Position numbers and translations under genes: made by a program. DNA of 56,514 nt, taken from the NCBI RefSeq assembly GCF_000685965.1, contig NZ_JMLE01000031.1, positions 1-56,514 of the forward strand. Reading direction: 5' to 3'. The DNA comes from Arthrobacter sp. UNC362MFTsu5.1. Its GTDB lineage: Bacteria > Actinomycetota > Actinomycetes > Actinomycetales > Micrococcaceae. Each line of letters starts with the position of its first letter. The stretch's first letter is position 1. Below, one piece after another: positions 1-8,486 of this stretch. The notes beneath the pieces were generated by a model, which did no database searches, was not told where the DNA came from, and saw only the letters and a list, made by a program, of their open reading frames with translations.

Positions 1-145
1 GGAGATGGCGTGGCTGGCGGACCAGGGCATTTCCACCGGCTGGGTGGAGGCCAACGGCACGGTGACGTACCGTCCGCTGCAGTCCATCAGCCGTGATGCG
101 ATGGCAGCCTTCCTCTACCGGATGAGCACCAGGACGGCCGGCTAG
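1..145 (+). CDS. C-terminal end of an exported protein with an SLH-like repeat (partial)
   Basis: The open frame runs in from the left edge (reading from base 2) and ends at TAG 143-145, giving about 47 residues. The visible pattern, a WLADQGISTGW stretch followed by a Tyr-Arg-Pro and then SRDAMAAFLYR, matches the short S-layer-homology-like repeats found at the C-termini of many Arthrobacter exported and cell-wall proteins, where they are thought to hold the protein on the envelope. The catalytic part, if any, lies outside the window, so the enzyme type cannot be told. A strong terminator follows 26 bases after the stop, so this is the last gene of its transcript. Confidence 0.75.
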   Translation, partial: EMAWLADQGISTGWVEANGTVTYRPLQSISRDAMAAFLYRMSTRTAG

Positions 146-170
146 CACCGACGTTCGCACAGCAAACAAA

Positions 171-203
171 AGCAGGCCCCGGTCCAACCGGGGCCTGCTT
201 TTT
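171..203 (+). terminator. Rho-independent terminator
   Basis: A perfect 13-bp stem (171-183 with 187-199) closes a 3-nt loop and is followed by a T run at 199-203. It terminates the partial SLH-like gene on the plus strand. Confidence 0.92.
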
Positions 204-492
204 GCATCCAATTCGTCACTCCTTTCCCACTCCGGGTACTACTCGCTCAGGGGTAACTCCATTAACTCCAATTACTTGGCAAAACTGCCGGGTACTCCTG
301 TGGACCTCATCCCTACTACGTGGATTCCGTAACGGTCTTACCTGTCTTTATGCGCCATGAAAAAACAGGTATATCGATCCCTTGGACGTCCCCATTTGCC
401 GTGTCACGGTGGTTTGGAAAGCCGGAGCAAGCAGCATCGCACTTTCTGCCTGCTCCCACCGGAAGACGCGCGCTAACTGCTTGGCCTGACAA
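204..492. other. AT-richer intergenic stretch upstream of the SARP gene
   Basis: About 290 bases with no convincing gene. Composition is visibly more AT-rich than the window average, for example around 350-380. A short open frame on plus (320-646) and one on minus (348-710) exist, but neither has a ribosome binding site or recognisable domain, and both run across the SARP coding region. It presumably carries the SARP promoter, but I cannot point to clear -35/-10 boxes. Confidence 0.5.
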
Positions 493-1443
493 ATGGAGAA
501 CATCGTGGGGACAACTCCTGAATTATCAAAGTCAATATCTGTTCGTCTGTTCGGAATGTTCGACGTGCGGCGCAATGGAGTTCCACTGGCGACCTCCGAC
601 ATTGGCGGATGCAAACCGAGGCATATTTTGGAATTACTGCTGCTGAACTTAGGCAGCCCCGTATCGAAGAGCCGGATCATTGAAATTCTTTGGGGTGCCA
701 GGGCCGGCACCGGAACAATCGCGACGCTGGAGAGCTACATCTGCGGCATCCGCCGCGCCATCCAGCCGGGCGACACGCGGAACGGTCCGCTCCGCACCGC
801 CAACAGCGGCTATGTCCTGGACCCGGAGCTCGTTGACCTGGACCTCTCGGCGTTCCGCCGGCTGGTACAGGACGCCGGTCAGGCGGCTCCCCGGGAAGCC
901 TATGCGATGCTGACGGAGGCCCTGGAGCTATCCGCCGATCCGCTGCTCGGTTCAGAGCTGGCGTCCGACTGGGCCGATGAAGCCCGCATTCGGCTCGGCG
1001 CCGAACGAGTGGCGGCACAGGTCCGGACCGCAGAAACAGCTGTCCTGCTCAACAGGCCCGCGGAATCCGTCCGCTGGGCCCAGGCGGCCGTGGCGTCCGA
1101 ACCCCTCAACGAACGGGCCTGGACCGTCCTGGTAACAGGCTATGAACTGTCCGGACTTCCGGTTGAAGGCCTGTCCGCCTACGCGCGGTGCCGAAGGATC
1201 TTCGACCGGGACCTGGGCTGCGCACCGGGACCCGCGCTGCAGGCCGCACACCTGAGGCTCCTGCGCCAGCGCGCCGAGGCGGACGTGGAGTTGTCCGAAG
1301 TCCTGGCCGCCCTCCTGTACCTGGGGGAGTCAATGAAAGGACACCGGCACGCACCGGAGGCCGGACCGGACGCCCTGCTCACCCGTGAGAATGCCGGACG
1401 GATCCTTGACTCCTTCCTTCAGCGCGCCAGGGCGGCCGTCTGA
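493..1443 (+). CDS. AfsR/SARP-type transcriptional regulator (winged helix + BTAD)
   Basis: The 316-residue protein has the SARP layout. An OmpR-like winged helix occupies roughly residues 16-105 (VRLFGMFDV, then the LESYICGIRRAI recognition region). An all-helical bacterial transcriptional activation domain follows at about 108-260 (NERAWTVLVTGYELSG, DRDLGCAPGPALQ). There is no ATPase or TPR extension, so it is a small SARP. These proteins bind direct repeats upstream of target promoters. No biosynthetic gene cluster is adjacent, so the target is unknown. The ATG at 493 lacks a good Shine-Dalgarno, so a start a few codons downstream is possible. The first about 80 bases share the AT-richer composition of the gap before it. 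Confidence 0.85.
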   Translation: MENIVGTTPELSKSISVRLFGMFDVRRNGVPLATSDIGGCKPRHILELLLLNLGSPVSKSRIIEILWGARAGTGTIATLESYICGIRRAIQPGDTRNGPLRTANSGYVLDPELVDLDLSAFRRLVQDAGQAAPREAYAMLTEALELSADPLLGSELASDWADEARIRLGAERVAAQVRTAETAVLLNRPAESVRWAQAAVASEPLNERAWTVLVTGYELSGLPVEGLSAYARCRRIFDRDLGCAPGPALQAAHLRLLRQRAEADVELSEVLAALLYLGESMKGHRHAPEAGPDALLTRENAGRILDSFLQRARAAV

Positions 1444-1582
1444 CACCGGCCCGTCCATGGTCGAGGGCAACTAGGCCCACGCAGGCTCCGCCGTCGCGGT
1501 AGGCTGGGAAGACCCGGGATTCTTGCGAATTTCGGGTTTTCGTGTTGCCTGCTTTCCCGTGATCATTTCAGGAGCTTCTGCC

Positions 1583-4500
1583 ATGAGCCTCAACGGCCCG
1601 TCACTCACAGGCCTTCGCCGCGCGCTCGCCGGAGACACAACGTTTGCCCGCGTGCAGGCTGAAGCGTCCCGGGGTTTCGGAACCCGCAGCGAGGATTACC
1701 AGATCAGCGCCCCGGCAGGCCTCCGCGCTGCCCTGCTGGCCGAGATGTCTGACGGCCTCGCGGCCCTGCATGCCGCCGAAGGCACTGCCGCAGTTGGAAA
1801 CCACGACGGCGGCACGCCCCTGGTGCTGGCCGTCACCGCCACCGGCCGTGAAGCGGAGGACCTCACTGCCGCGCTGCGGGCCTTCCTGCCGGCCGATTCC
1901 GTGGCCGAGTTCCCCAGCTGGGAGACCCTCCCGCACGAACGGTTGTCCCCGCGCTCGGACACCGTGGGCCGCCGCTTGTCCGTATTGCGCCGGCTGGCCC
2001 ACCCTGAATCTGTTGCCGGAGGACCGCTCCGCGTGGTGGTGGCTCCGGTCCGCGCCGTGGTGCAGCCGATCGTGGCCGGCCTGGGCGACCTGGTGCCCGT
2101 GACCCTGAAGGTCGGTCAGGAGGCCCCCTTCAGCAGCGTCGTCAAGAGCCTGGCCGACGCCGCCTACGCCCGGGTGGACATGGTGTCCCGCCGCGGCGAA
2201 TTCGCCGTCCGCGGCGGCATGCTGGACGTTTTCCCGCCCACCGAGGACCATCCCATCCGGGTGGAGTTCTTCGGCGACGAGGTGGACCAGATGCGGTGGT
2301 TCGCCGTTGCCGACCAGCGCTCGCTTTCCTCGCCCGGCCTGCACCACCCCACGGAACTGCACGCCCCGCCGTGTCGCGAAATCCTGATCACCCCGTCCGT
2401 GATGTCCCGGGCCGCGACACTGAAGACACAGCTGCCGGCCGCCGCGGACATGCTGGAAAAGATCGCCGGCGGCATCGCGGTGGAAGGCATGGAATCGCTG
2501 GCTCCCGTCCTGGTGGATGCCATGGTGCCCTTCGTCGAACAGCTGCCCGCCGGGTCCATCTCCGTGGTGATCGAGCCTGAAAAGGTCCGCACCCGCGCCC
2601 ACGACCTGGCCGCGACCAATGAGGAATTCCTCGAAGCTGCATGGTCCACGGCGTCCGACGGCGGCACGGCTCCGCTGGATCTGACGTCCGCGGCCTCGGC
2701 TGCCCTGCATTCGGCCAGCTTCCGCTCCCTGACGGAGACCCGCACCGCGGCCCTGGGGCAGGAGGTTTCGTGGTGGTCGATCACCTCGCTGGCCACCGAC
2801 GAAGAGCTGACCCCGGACATCAACGTCCTCAACCTGCACGCCCGGGAACCCCGCGGCTACCAGGGCGACGTGGCGGAGATGATGGAGTTCATCGGCTCGA
2901 ACGTCCGGGACCAGTGGCGCATTGTGGTTGTCACGGAAGGTCCCGGCCCGGCCCAGCGGCTGGCTGAACTGTTCCATGACGCAGACATCCCGTGCGCCCG
3001 GGTGGACTCGCTGGATGACGAGCCGCAGGCGGGCATCATCGAGGTGACCACCGCCGCCGTCGGACGCGGCTTTGTGCTGGACGGCCTCAAGCTTGGCCTG
3101 CTGACGGAAGCGGACCTGCTGGGACGCACGTCCGCCGGTTCCACCAAGGACATGCGCCGGATGCCGTCCAAGCGCAGGAATGCCGTGGATCCGCTCCAGC
3201 TCGTGGCCGGGGACTCCGTGGTGCACGAACAGCACGGCATCGGCCGGTTCGTGGAGCTGATCCAGCGCCGGGTGGCCGGTGGCGGCGACGGCGTGCGCGA
3301 GTACCTTGTCCTGGAATACGCCCCGTCCAAGCGCGGGGCGCCGGGCGACCGGCTTTTTGTGCCCACCGACCAGCTGGACCAGGTCACCCGCTACGTCGGC
3401 GGGGACACCCCGGCGCTGAGCAAGATGGGCGGCGCGGACTGGGCCAGCACCAAGTCCAAGGCCCGCAAGGCCGTCAAGGAGATCGCCGGCGAGCTGATCC
3501 GGCTGTACTCGGCCCGGATGGCCTCCCGCGGTTACGCCTTCGGCCCGGACACCCCGTGGCAGCGCGAGCTGGAAGAGGCTTTCCCGTATGTGGAGACGCC
3601 GGACCAGCTGACCACCATCAATGAGGTCAAGGCCGACATGGAGCGCGAGATCCCGATGGACCGGCTGATCTCTGGTGACGTGGGCTACGGCAAGACCGAG
3701 ATTGCCGTCCGGGCCGCGTTCAAGGCCGTTCAGGACGGCAAGCAGGTCGCTGTGCTGGTCCCCACGACGCTGCTGGCCCAGCAGCACTACGAGACGTTCA
3801 CCGAACGGTTCTCCGGCTTCCCGCTGGTGGTCAAGCCGCTGTCCCGTTTCCAGAGCGGCAAGGAGGCAAAGGAAACCGCCGACGGCGTTAAGGCAGGTTC
3901 CGTGGACGTCGTCATCGGCACGCACCGGCTGCTGTCCAAGGACTTCGGCTTCAAGGACCTTGGCCTGGTGATCGTGGACGAGGAGCAGCGCTTTGGCGTC
4001 GAACACAAGGAAGCGCTGAAGAAGATGCGCACCAACGTGGACGTCCTGGCCATGAGTGCCACGCCGATTCCCCGCACCCTGGAAATGTCCCTGACCGGGA
4101 TCCGCGAGACCTCCACCCTGGCAACGCCACCGGAAGAGCGCCACCCGGTGCTGACCTATGTGGGCCCGTACACGGACAAGCAGACCTCCGCTGCGGTCCG
4201 GCGGGAACTGATGCGCGAGGGCCAGGTCTTCTTCGTCCACAACCGGGTGTCGACGATTGAGCGGACCGCCGCCAAGATCCGCGAGCTGGTGCCCGAAGCC
4301 CGCGTGGAGGTGGCCCACGGCCAGATGTCCGAAAGCCGGCTCGAGCAGATCATCGTGGACTTCTGGGAGAAGCGCTTCGACGTCCTGGTGTGCACCACCA
4401 TCATCGAAACCGGCCTGGACATTTCCAACGCCAACACCCTGATCGTGGACGGCGCGGACAAGTACGGCCTCTCCCAGCTCCACCAGTTGCGCGGACGCGT

Positions 4501-5248
4501 GGGCCGCGGCCGCGAACGCGCCTACGCGTATTTCCTGTACCCCTCCGAGAAGCCCCTGGGCGAGGTGGCGCTGGAACGGCTCAAGGCCGTGGCCACGCAC
4601 AACGAACTCGGCGCAGGCATGCAGCTGGCCATGAAGGACCTCGAAATCCGCGGCGCCGGCAACCTGCTGGGCGGCGAACAGTCCGGCCACATCCAGGGCG
4701 TGGGTTTCGACCTCTACATCCGCCTGGTGGGCGAAGCCGTGGCGGACTTCCGCGGCGAGGCCGAGGAGAAGGCCGCCGAAATGAAGATCGAACTGCCCGT
4801 CAACGCCCACCTGCCGCACGACTATGTGCCGGGCGAACGGCTGCGCCTCGAGGCCTACCGCAAGCTCGCGTCCGCGCTCACGAACGAAGCGATCGACGAG
4901 GTCCAGGCCGAACTCGTGGACCGCTACGGCGAACCGCCGCTGCCGGCGCAGAACCTGATCGCCGTCGCGCGGTTCCGGGTGGGGGCCCGCGAAGCCGGGC
5001 TGTCCGACGTCGCCCTGCAGGGGAACTTCATCAAGTTCTCCCCGGCTCAACTGCCCGAGTCCAAGACCATGCGCCTCAACCGCATGTACCCCGGTGCGCA
5101 GTCCAAGCCCGCCCTCGACGCGGTGCTCATTCCCAAGCCGAAGACCGCCAAGATCGGCGGCCGGGACCTGCAGGACGCCGAGATCCTGGAGTGGGCCAAC
5201 GGGGTCATCCGGAACATCTTCTCTGACGCGCCGTTGGCGGTGAAATAA
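1583..5248 (+). CDS. mfd: Transcription-repair coupling factor Mfd
   Basis: This 1221-residue protein is a superfamily 2 DNA translocase that removes stalled RNA polymerase from lesions and recruits UvrA. In order it shows an N-terminal UvrB-like module, the CarD-like RNA-polymerase interaction domain near residues 536-600 (VVHEQHGIGRFVE), the Walker A GDVGYGKTE near 697, the DEEQ box near 798 (VIVDEEQRFG), helicase motifs V/VI (TTIIETGLD, QLRGRVGRG) and the C-terminal TRCF domain. I chose the ATG at 1583 because an AGGAGC ribosome site lies 8 bases upstream and the protein starts MSLNGPSL. The open frame extends 20 codons further but has no ribosome site there. Length is normal for the family. 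Confidence 0.97.
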   Translation: MSLNGPSLTGLRRALAGDTTFARVQAEASRGFGTRSEDYQISAPAGLRAALLAEMSDGLAALHAAEGTAAVGNHDGGTPLVLAVTATGREAEDLTAALRAFLPADSVAEFPSWETLPHERLSPRSDTVGRRLSVLRRLAHPESVAGGPLRVVVAPVRAVVQPIVAGLGDLVPVTLKVGQEAPFSSVVKSLADAAYARVDMVSRRGEFAVRGGMLDVFPPTEDHPIRVEFFGDEVDQMRWFAVADQRSLSSPGLHHPTELHAPPCREILITPSVMSRAATLKTQLPAAADMLEKIAGGIAVEGMESLAPVLVDAMVPFVEQLPAGSISVVIEPEKVRTRAHDLAATNEEFLEAAWSTASDGGTAPLDLTSAASAALHSASFRSLTETRTAALGQEVSWWSITSLATDEELTPDINVLNLHAREPRGYQGDVAEMMEFIGSNVRDQWRIVVVTEGPGPAQRLAELFHDADIPCARVDSLDDEPQAGIIEVTTAAVGRGFVLDGLKLGLLTEADLLGRTSAGSTKDMRRMPSKRRNAVDPLQLVAGDSVVHEQHGIGRFVELIQRRVAGGGDGVREYLVLEYAPSKRGAPGDRLFVPTDQLDQVTRYVGGDTPALSKMGGADWASTKSKARKAVKEIAGELIRLYSARMASRGYAFGPDTPWQRELEEAFPYVETPDQLTTINEVKADMEREIPMDRLISGDVGYGKTEIAVRAAFKAVQDGKQVAVLVPTTLLAQQHYETFTERFSGFPLVVKPLSRFQSGKEAKETADGVKAGSVDVVIGTHRLLSKDFGFKDLGLVIVDEEQRFGVEHKEALKKMRTNVDVLAMSATPIPRTLEMSLTGIRETSTLATPPEERHPVLTYVGPYTDKQTSAAVRRELMREGQVFFVHNRVSTIERTAAKIRELVPEARVEVAHGQMSESRLEQIIVDFWEKRFDVLVCTTIIETGLDISNANTLIVDGADKYGLSQLHQLRGRVGRGRERAYAYFLYPSEKPLGEVALERLKAVATHNELGAGMQLAMKDLEIRGAGNLLGGEQSGHIQGVGFDLYIRLVGEAVADFRGEAEEKAAEMKIELPVNAHLPHDYVPGERLRLEAYRKLASALTNEAIDEVQAELVDRYGEPPLPAQNLIAVARFRVGAREAGLSDVALQGNFIKFSPAQLPESKTMRLNRMYPGAQSKPALDAVLIPKPKTAKIGGRDLQDAEILEWANGVIRNIFSDAPLAVK

Positions 5249-5252
5249 AAGA

Positions 5253-6077
5253 ATGATGGGAGGACATCACGCCGCGTCGGGAGCCGCGGCGTGGGTAGCC
5301 ATTGCCTCAACGGGGCCGTACACCCTGGGCTGGTACCCGCTGGACGCCACCGGAATCCTGATCGGCGGCATGGCGACGGCCGGAACCGCGCTGGTGTGCG
5401 ACTGGGACCACCGGCACAGCACCGTCGCCAATTCGCTGCCGCCGCTCTCGAACGTGATTGCCGTCGGGATCGAAAACGCCAGCGGCGGCCACCGGCAGGG
5501 AACGCACTCGGTACTGGGGGCGGCCTTCTTTGTGCTGCTGGCCACCATTGCCGGGCAGATCCAGCTGCACACGGACTGGGGCCTGCTGTCCGTGGGCGCC
5601 GGCCTGCTCTGCATGTTCATGATCAATATCGCCGCCAAGGCCCTCAAACTCTTCCCCAAGTCAGGCTTTATCAGCAACTGGCTCTTTGCCCTGACCATGG
5701 CCGGCCTCGTCACCTGGTTCGCGCCGGATCAATGGACCTGGCTGCCGGTCTCGATGCTCACCGGGGTGGTGGTCCACATCGTCGGAGACATGATCACCAC
5801 CGGGGGAGTCCCCCTGCTCTGGCCGATCGTGATCAAGCCGCCCAAGTTCCTGCGGAAGCTGCCGGTGCTGAACGACGTCTGGAAGGCCAACGGGGCGTTT
5901 TCCATCCCCCTGCTGGGGCGGGCCGGCTCCCGCCGCGAGTGGCTTGTGCTGATTCCGGTGAGCGCCTACGCCATGGTGGGGATGTGCGTGGCCGCGTGGG
6001 CGCTGGCCAAGGCGCATTACCCGGCCGCGCTTGCCCTCGGAAGCACCCTGGTCAACAGCCTGTTCGGCGCCGGCTAG
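5253..6077 (+). CDS. YdjM-type membrane-bound metal-dependent hydrolase family protein
   Basis: A 274-residue integral membrane protein with five to six hydrophobic segments. It carries the His/Asp signatures of the LexA-regulated YdjM family: an HHAASG start, DWDHRHST near residue 50 and GGHRQGTHS near residue 73. The family is assumed to be a metal-dependent membrane hydrolase but the substrate is unknown. It begins 4 bases after the mfd stop, so the two are very probably co-transcribed and translationally coupled. An ATG one codon later (5256) is an alternative start. In E. coli, ydjM belongs to the SOS regulon, which makes the coupling to a repair gene suggestive. Confidence 0.85.
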   Translation: MMGGHHAASGAAAWVAIASTGPYTLGWYPLDATGILIGGMATAGTALVCDWDHRHSTVANSLPPLSNVIAVGIENASGGHRQGTHSVLGAAFFVLLATIAGQIQLHTDWGLLSVGAGLLCMFMINIAAKALKLFPKSGFISNWLFALTMAGLVTWFAPDQWTWLPVSMLTGVVVHIVGDMITTGGVPLLWPIVIKPPKFLRKLPVLNDVWKANGAFSIPLLGRAGSRREWLVLIPVSAYAMVGMCVAAWALAKAHYPAALALGSTLVNSLFGAG

Positions 6078-6165
6078 CCGCACCATGCAGCCAGCGGCGC
6101 AGCCGGACGCTTAAACGGCCGGCTGCTAAGCGGCTGGCTGCTAAGCCGCCGCCCCGTTTAAAGAG

Positions 6166-6196
6166 CTGAAGCCCCCGGAAGATCCGGGGGCTTCAG
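6166..6196. terminator. Terminator hairpin between convergent genes
   Basis: A perfect 13-bp stem (6166-6178 with 6184-6196) with a 5-nt loop lies between the plus-strand YdjM-like gene and the minus-strand small membrane protein. The flanks are only weakly T-rich, so it probably serves both directions. Confidence 0.8.
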
Positions 6197-6214
6197 TCGC
6201 TTAATTTCGAAGGC

Positions 6215-6445
6215 TTAGTGCTCGCCGGCCGAATCCGAACGGCCCAGGATGGTCTGCGGGATCCAGAACGCTGCCGCAAACAGGCCCAGGCAGACGGCCA
6301 TCGGCCACGGGTTGCCGAGCGTGAGGAAGGACAGCGAGTAGATGGAGCCGAGGAACAGGACCATCATGACCGCGAAAACGGCAATGCTCCCGGCAAGGCT
6401 GTTCTCGTTCTGAGGGGTCTTGGGGCTATCAACGGTCTTGGACAT
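6215..6445 (-). CDS. Small two-helix membrane protein
   Basis: 76 residues starting at ATG 6445, with a GAGGAGG ribosome site just upstream on the minus strand. A polar N-terminus (MSKTVDSPKTPQNEN) is followed by two hydrophobic segments (about 18-38 and 48-66) and a short polar tail. No functional family is recognised. It lies downstream of deoC on the same strand with a 72-base gap, so it may be read from the deoC transcript. Confidence 0.75.
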   Translation of the reverse strand: MSKTVDSPKTPQNENSLAGSIAVFAVMMVLFLGSIYSLSFLTLGNPWPMAVCLGLFAAAFWIPQTILGRSDSAGEH

Positions 6446-6517
6446 TCATTCCTCCTCGGCCCCGCAGGGCTCAAAACGCCCCGAAGGGCTCAAAAACTGT
6501 GGCGTTTCCGGATCTGG

Positions 6518-7264
6518 TCAGTACGCGGACGAACCCTGTTCACCCTTGACGATCGCAATGCCGGAACTGGCGCCAATACGTGTTGCACCTGCTGCAATCA
6601 TAGCCTGCGCGTCAGCCAGTGAACGCACGCCGCCCGAGGCCTTGACGCCGACATCCGGGCCCACCGTGCGGCGCATCAGGGCCACGTCGTCAACAGTGGC
6701 CCCGCCGCCGTTGAAGCCCGTGGATGTCTTGACGAAGTCAGCCCCGGCCTCCACCGCCGCCTCGCAGGCAAGGACTTTCTGGGAATCGCTGAGCAGCGCT
6801 GTTTCGATGATCACCTTCAGGATCGCGTCGCTGCCGTGCACAGCTTCGGCGACGGCCCTGATGTCATCAACCAGCGCGCCTTTGTCATCGGCGCGGGCGG
6901 CTGCGATGTTGATGACCATGTCCACCTCGTCGGCCCCGTCCAGCACAGCGCCGCGGGCCTCGAAGGCCTTGACGTCGGTGGGCGTGGCTCCCAGCGGGAA
7001 GCCGACCACCGAGCAGGTCAGGACGCCGGAGCCCTTGAGCGCGGTGCTGACGGTCTTGACCCACACCGGGTTCACGCAGACGGACTTGAAGTGGTATTCG
7101 GCGGCTTCGGAGCAGACTTTGAGGATCTCCGCCTCACTGGCCTCCGGCTTCAGCAGCGTGTGGTCGATGAAGGAGGCGATTTCTCCGTGTCCGGTGGCCC
7201 CGGGTGCGGTGACTCCCGCAGCGGTGGCGTCAGGTGTGCCGGCCGCGCTGGCTTCGTTGCTCAT
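6518..7264 (-). CDS. deoC: Deoxyribose-phosphate aldolase
   Basis: 248 residues. It reversibly cleaves 2-deoxyribose 5-phosphate to glyceraldehyde 3-phosphate and acetaldehyde in deoxynucleoside catabolism. The class I aldolase fold is clear: IDHTLLKPE near the N-terminus, the Schiff-base lysine in FVKTSTGF (near residue 178), the second lysine in VGVKASGGVR, and IGASSG for phosphate binding. The start is ATG 7264 (MSNEASA), preceded by AGGAAGG at good spacing. The open frame continues upstream to 7414 but that part overlaps the next gene and reads as noise. The first 25 residues form an Ala/Gly/Thr-rich extension. Confidence 0.95.
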   Translation of the reverse strand: MSNEASAAGTPDATAAGVTAPGATGHGEIASFIDHTLLKPEASEAEILKVCSEAAEYHFKSVCVNPVWVKTVSTALKGSGVLTCSVVGFPLGATPTDVKAFEARGAVLDGADEVDMVINIAAARADDKGALVDDIRAVAEAVHGSDAILKVIIETALLSDSQKVLACEAAVEAGADFVKTSTGFNGGGATVDDVALMRRTVGPDVGVKASGGVRSLADAQAMIAAGATRIGASSGIAIVKGEQGSSAY

Positions 7265-7356
7265 GGTGGTCCTTCCTGGTGGGCCTGCCGGGCCTCGTGG
7301 GCAGCAGGCGCCGTTTTCTTCGTGGCTTCTCAGGTGACCATCTTGCCACAACGACG

Positions 7357-8235
7357 CTAGGCGGCAGCCTGCACAGGCGCCTGCAGAGTTGCCTGCATGA
7401 GCTGGTCTGCGCACGCCCCCGCCGCGGAGCCTGAGGCCACCAGGAGGCCCAGCCGGACGCCGTCGTACGAGGCGGCGTCGCCGATGGCCCAGATTCCCGG
7501 GACGGAGGTCCGGAAGTCCTGGCCGATCACGATTCCGCCGTTCGCAGCCGTCTCCAGGCCGGCACTGGCCGCCAGGCCGTCCCGAGCCACCCGCTCCTCG
7601 GCCAGGACCACCAGGTCGCCGTTCATGCTGCTGCCGTCGTCGAACACAATCCCGGCGGCCGGGAGCACGGAACCGGCGAGCGTCGGAACCACGGCGGCCG
7701 GCCGGAGCGTGGTGCGGACGGGCCTCACCCCGCGGGCGCGCAGCACCGCTTCGGCCTGGCCCGCCTCCGGGCCGGTTCCCACCAGGATCCCCAGCGGCCG
7801 CCGGCCCAGGACGCGGGTGACTTCCTTGACGGCGTCGCCGATGCGGGCGGCGTCGTCGATGGTGGAGTAGCTGAGGCAGCGGCCGGCGCCGTCCACGGGA
7901 GACAATGCCGGGGCGGAGCCGGTGGCAATCACCAGCTGGTCGTAGCTGAATTCCATGCCGTCAGAGGTGGTCACCACACGGTTGGCCGCATCGATGAAGC
8001 TGGCCGGCTGGCCGAAGCGGATCGAGACCTGGGGGAGCGCCGCCAGTTCCAGGAGCTCGGACGGGGCGTCGTCGCGGTTGCTGAGTACGGTGATGCTGCC
8101 TGCGAAGCGGGACCCGTCCAGCTTGCCCACCAGGGCACGGGCAGCAGGTCCGGCTCCGGCGATGACCACGCGCTGAACAGGCGGTGACGCCTGGAACGAG
8201 GCGGAGGAGGGAATGGACGGTGCCGAGGCGGACAT
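7357..8235 (-). CDS. Stand-alone NirB-like FAD/NAD(P) oxidoreductase
   Basis: 292 residues with a two-dinucleotide-domain flavoprotein fold. The FAD motif GAGPAARAL lies near residue 25, YDQLVIATGS near 100, a weak second glycine motif (GTGPEAGQAEAVL) near 150 where NAD(P)H would bind, and PGIWAIGDAASYDGVRLG near 255. The PGIWAIG segment and overall length match the N-terminal flavin module of NirB. The Fe-S and siroheme parts are absent and the second nucleotide motif is degenerate. ATG 8235 has an AAAGGG ribosome site. The GlnR-like sites upstream (8308-8345) suggest nitrogen control. The electron acceptor is unknown. Confidence 0.8.
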   Translation of the reverse strand: MSASAPSIPSSASFQASPPVQRVVIAGAGPAARALVGKLDGSRFAGSITVLSNRDDAPSELLELAALPQVSIRFGQPASFIDAANRVVTTSDGMEFSYDQLVIATGSAPALSPVDGAGRCLSYSTIDDAARIGDAVKEVTRVLGRRPLGILVGTGPEAGQAEAVLRARGVRPVRTTLRPAAVVPTLAGSVLPAAGIVFDDGSSMNGDLVVLAEERVARDGLAASAGLETAANGGIVIGQDFRTSVPGIWAIGDAASYDGVRLGLLVASGSAAGACADQLMQATLQAPVQAAA

Positions 8236-8307
8236 GTGAAGGCCCTTTCGCTGGTGAGGCCTTCGTTTGGCCCCGGTTGGTGATGAAACCCAGCGTAGGC
8301 TTCAGGT

Positions 8308-8345
8308 TTTTCGAGGGTGTTTCCCGGTTGTTGCCGGAATGTCCC
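8308..8345 (-). promoter_or_regulatory. Putative GlnR-like box upstream of the NirB-like flavoprotein
   Basis: Four pentamers on the plus strand at exact 11-bp spacing: TTTTC 8308-8312, GTTTC 8319-8323, GTTGC 8330-8334, GTCCC 8341-8345. Read on minus this is GGGAC-n6-GCAAC-n6-GAAAC-n6-GAAAA, close to the actinobacterial GlnR pattern of alternating GTnAC and GAAAC. A TACGCT -10-like element lies at 8297-8292, so the box would sit where an activator binds. Confidence 0.5.
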
Positions 8346-8486
8346 TGCCCGTTCCACGATGTTTACCAGCCGGCAACAAACGTGTACTTTCGATGTGTCC
8401 TGCCTCACAGTCAGCTCGCGTCCGGCCCTGCCTCCCGGCGTTGCCACCAGTCTGCCTCCCGGACCCTTGCCGCCTGCGGGGAGCGC

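Noticed and set aside
320..646. Short open frame on plus overlapping the SARP start
   Set aside because: No ribosome site or domain; it runs out of frame through the SARP winged helix.
1601..5050. 1149-residue open frame on minus, antisense to mfd
   Set aside because: It is the shadow frame of a GC-rich gene: no ribosome site, no domain, and low-complexity His/Gly/Ala-rich text typical of antisense frames.
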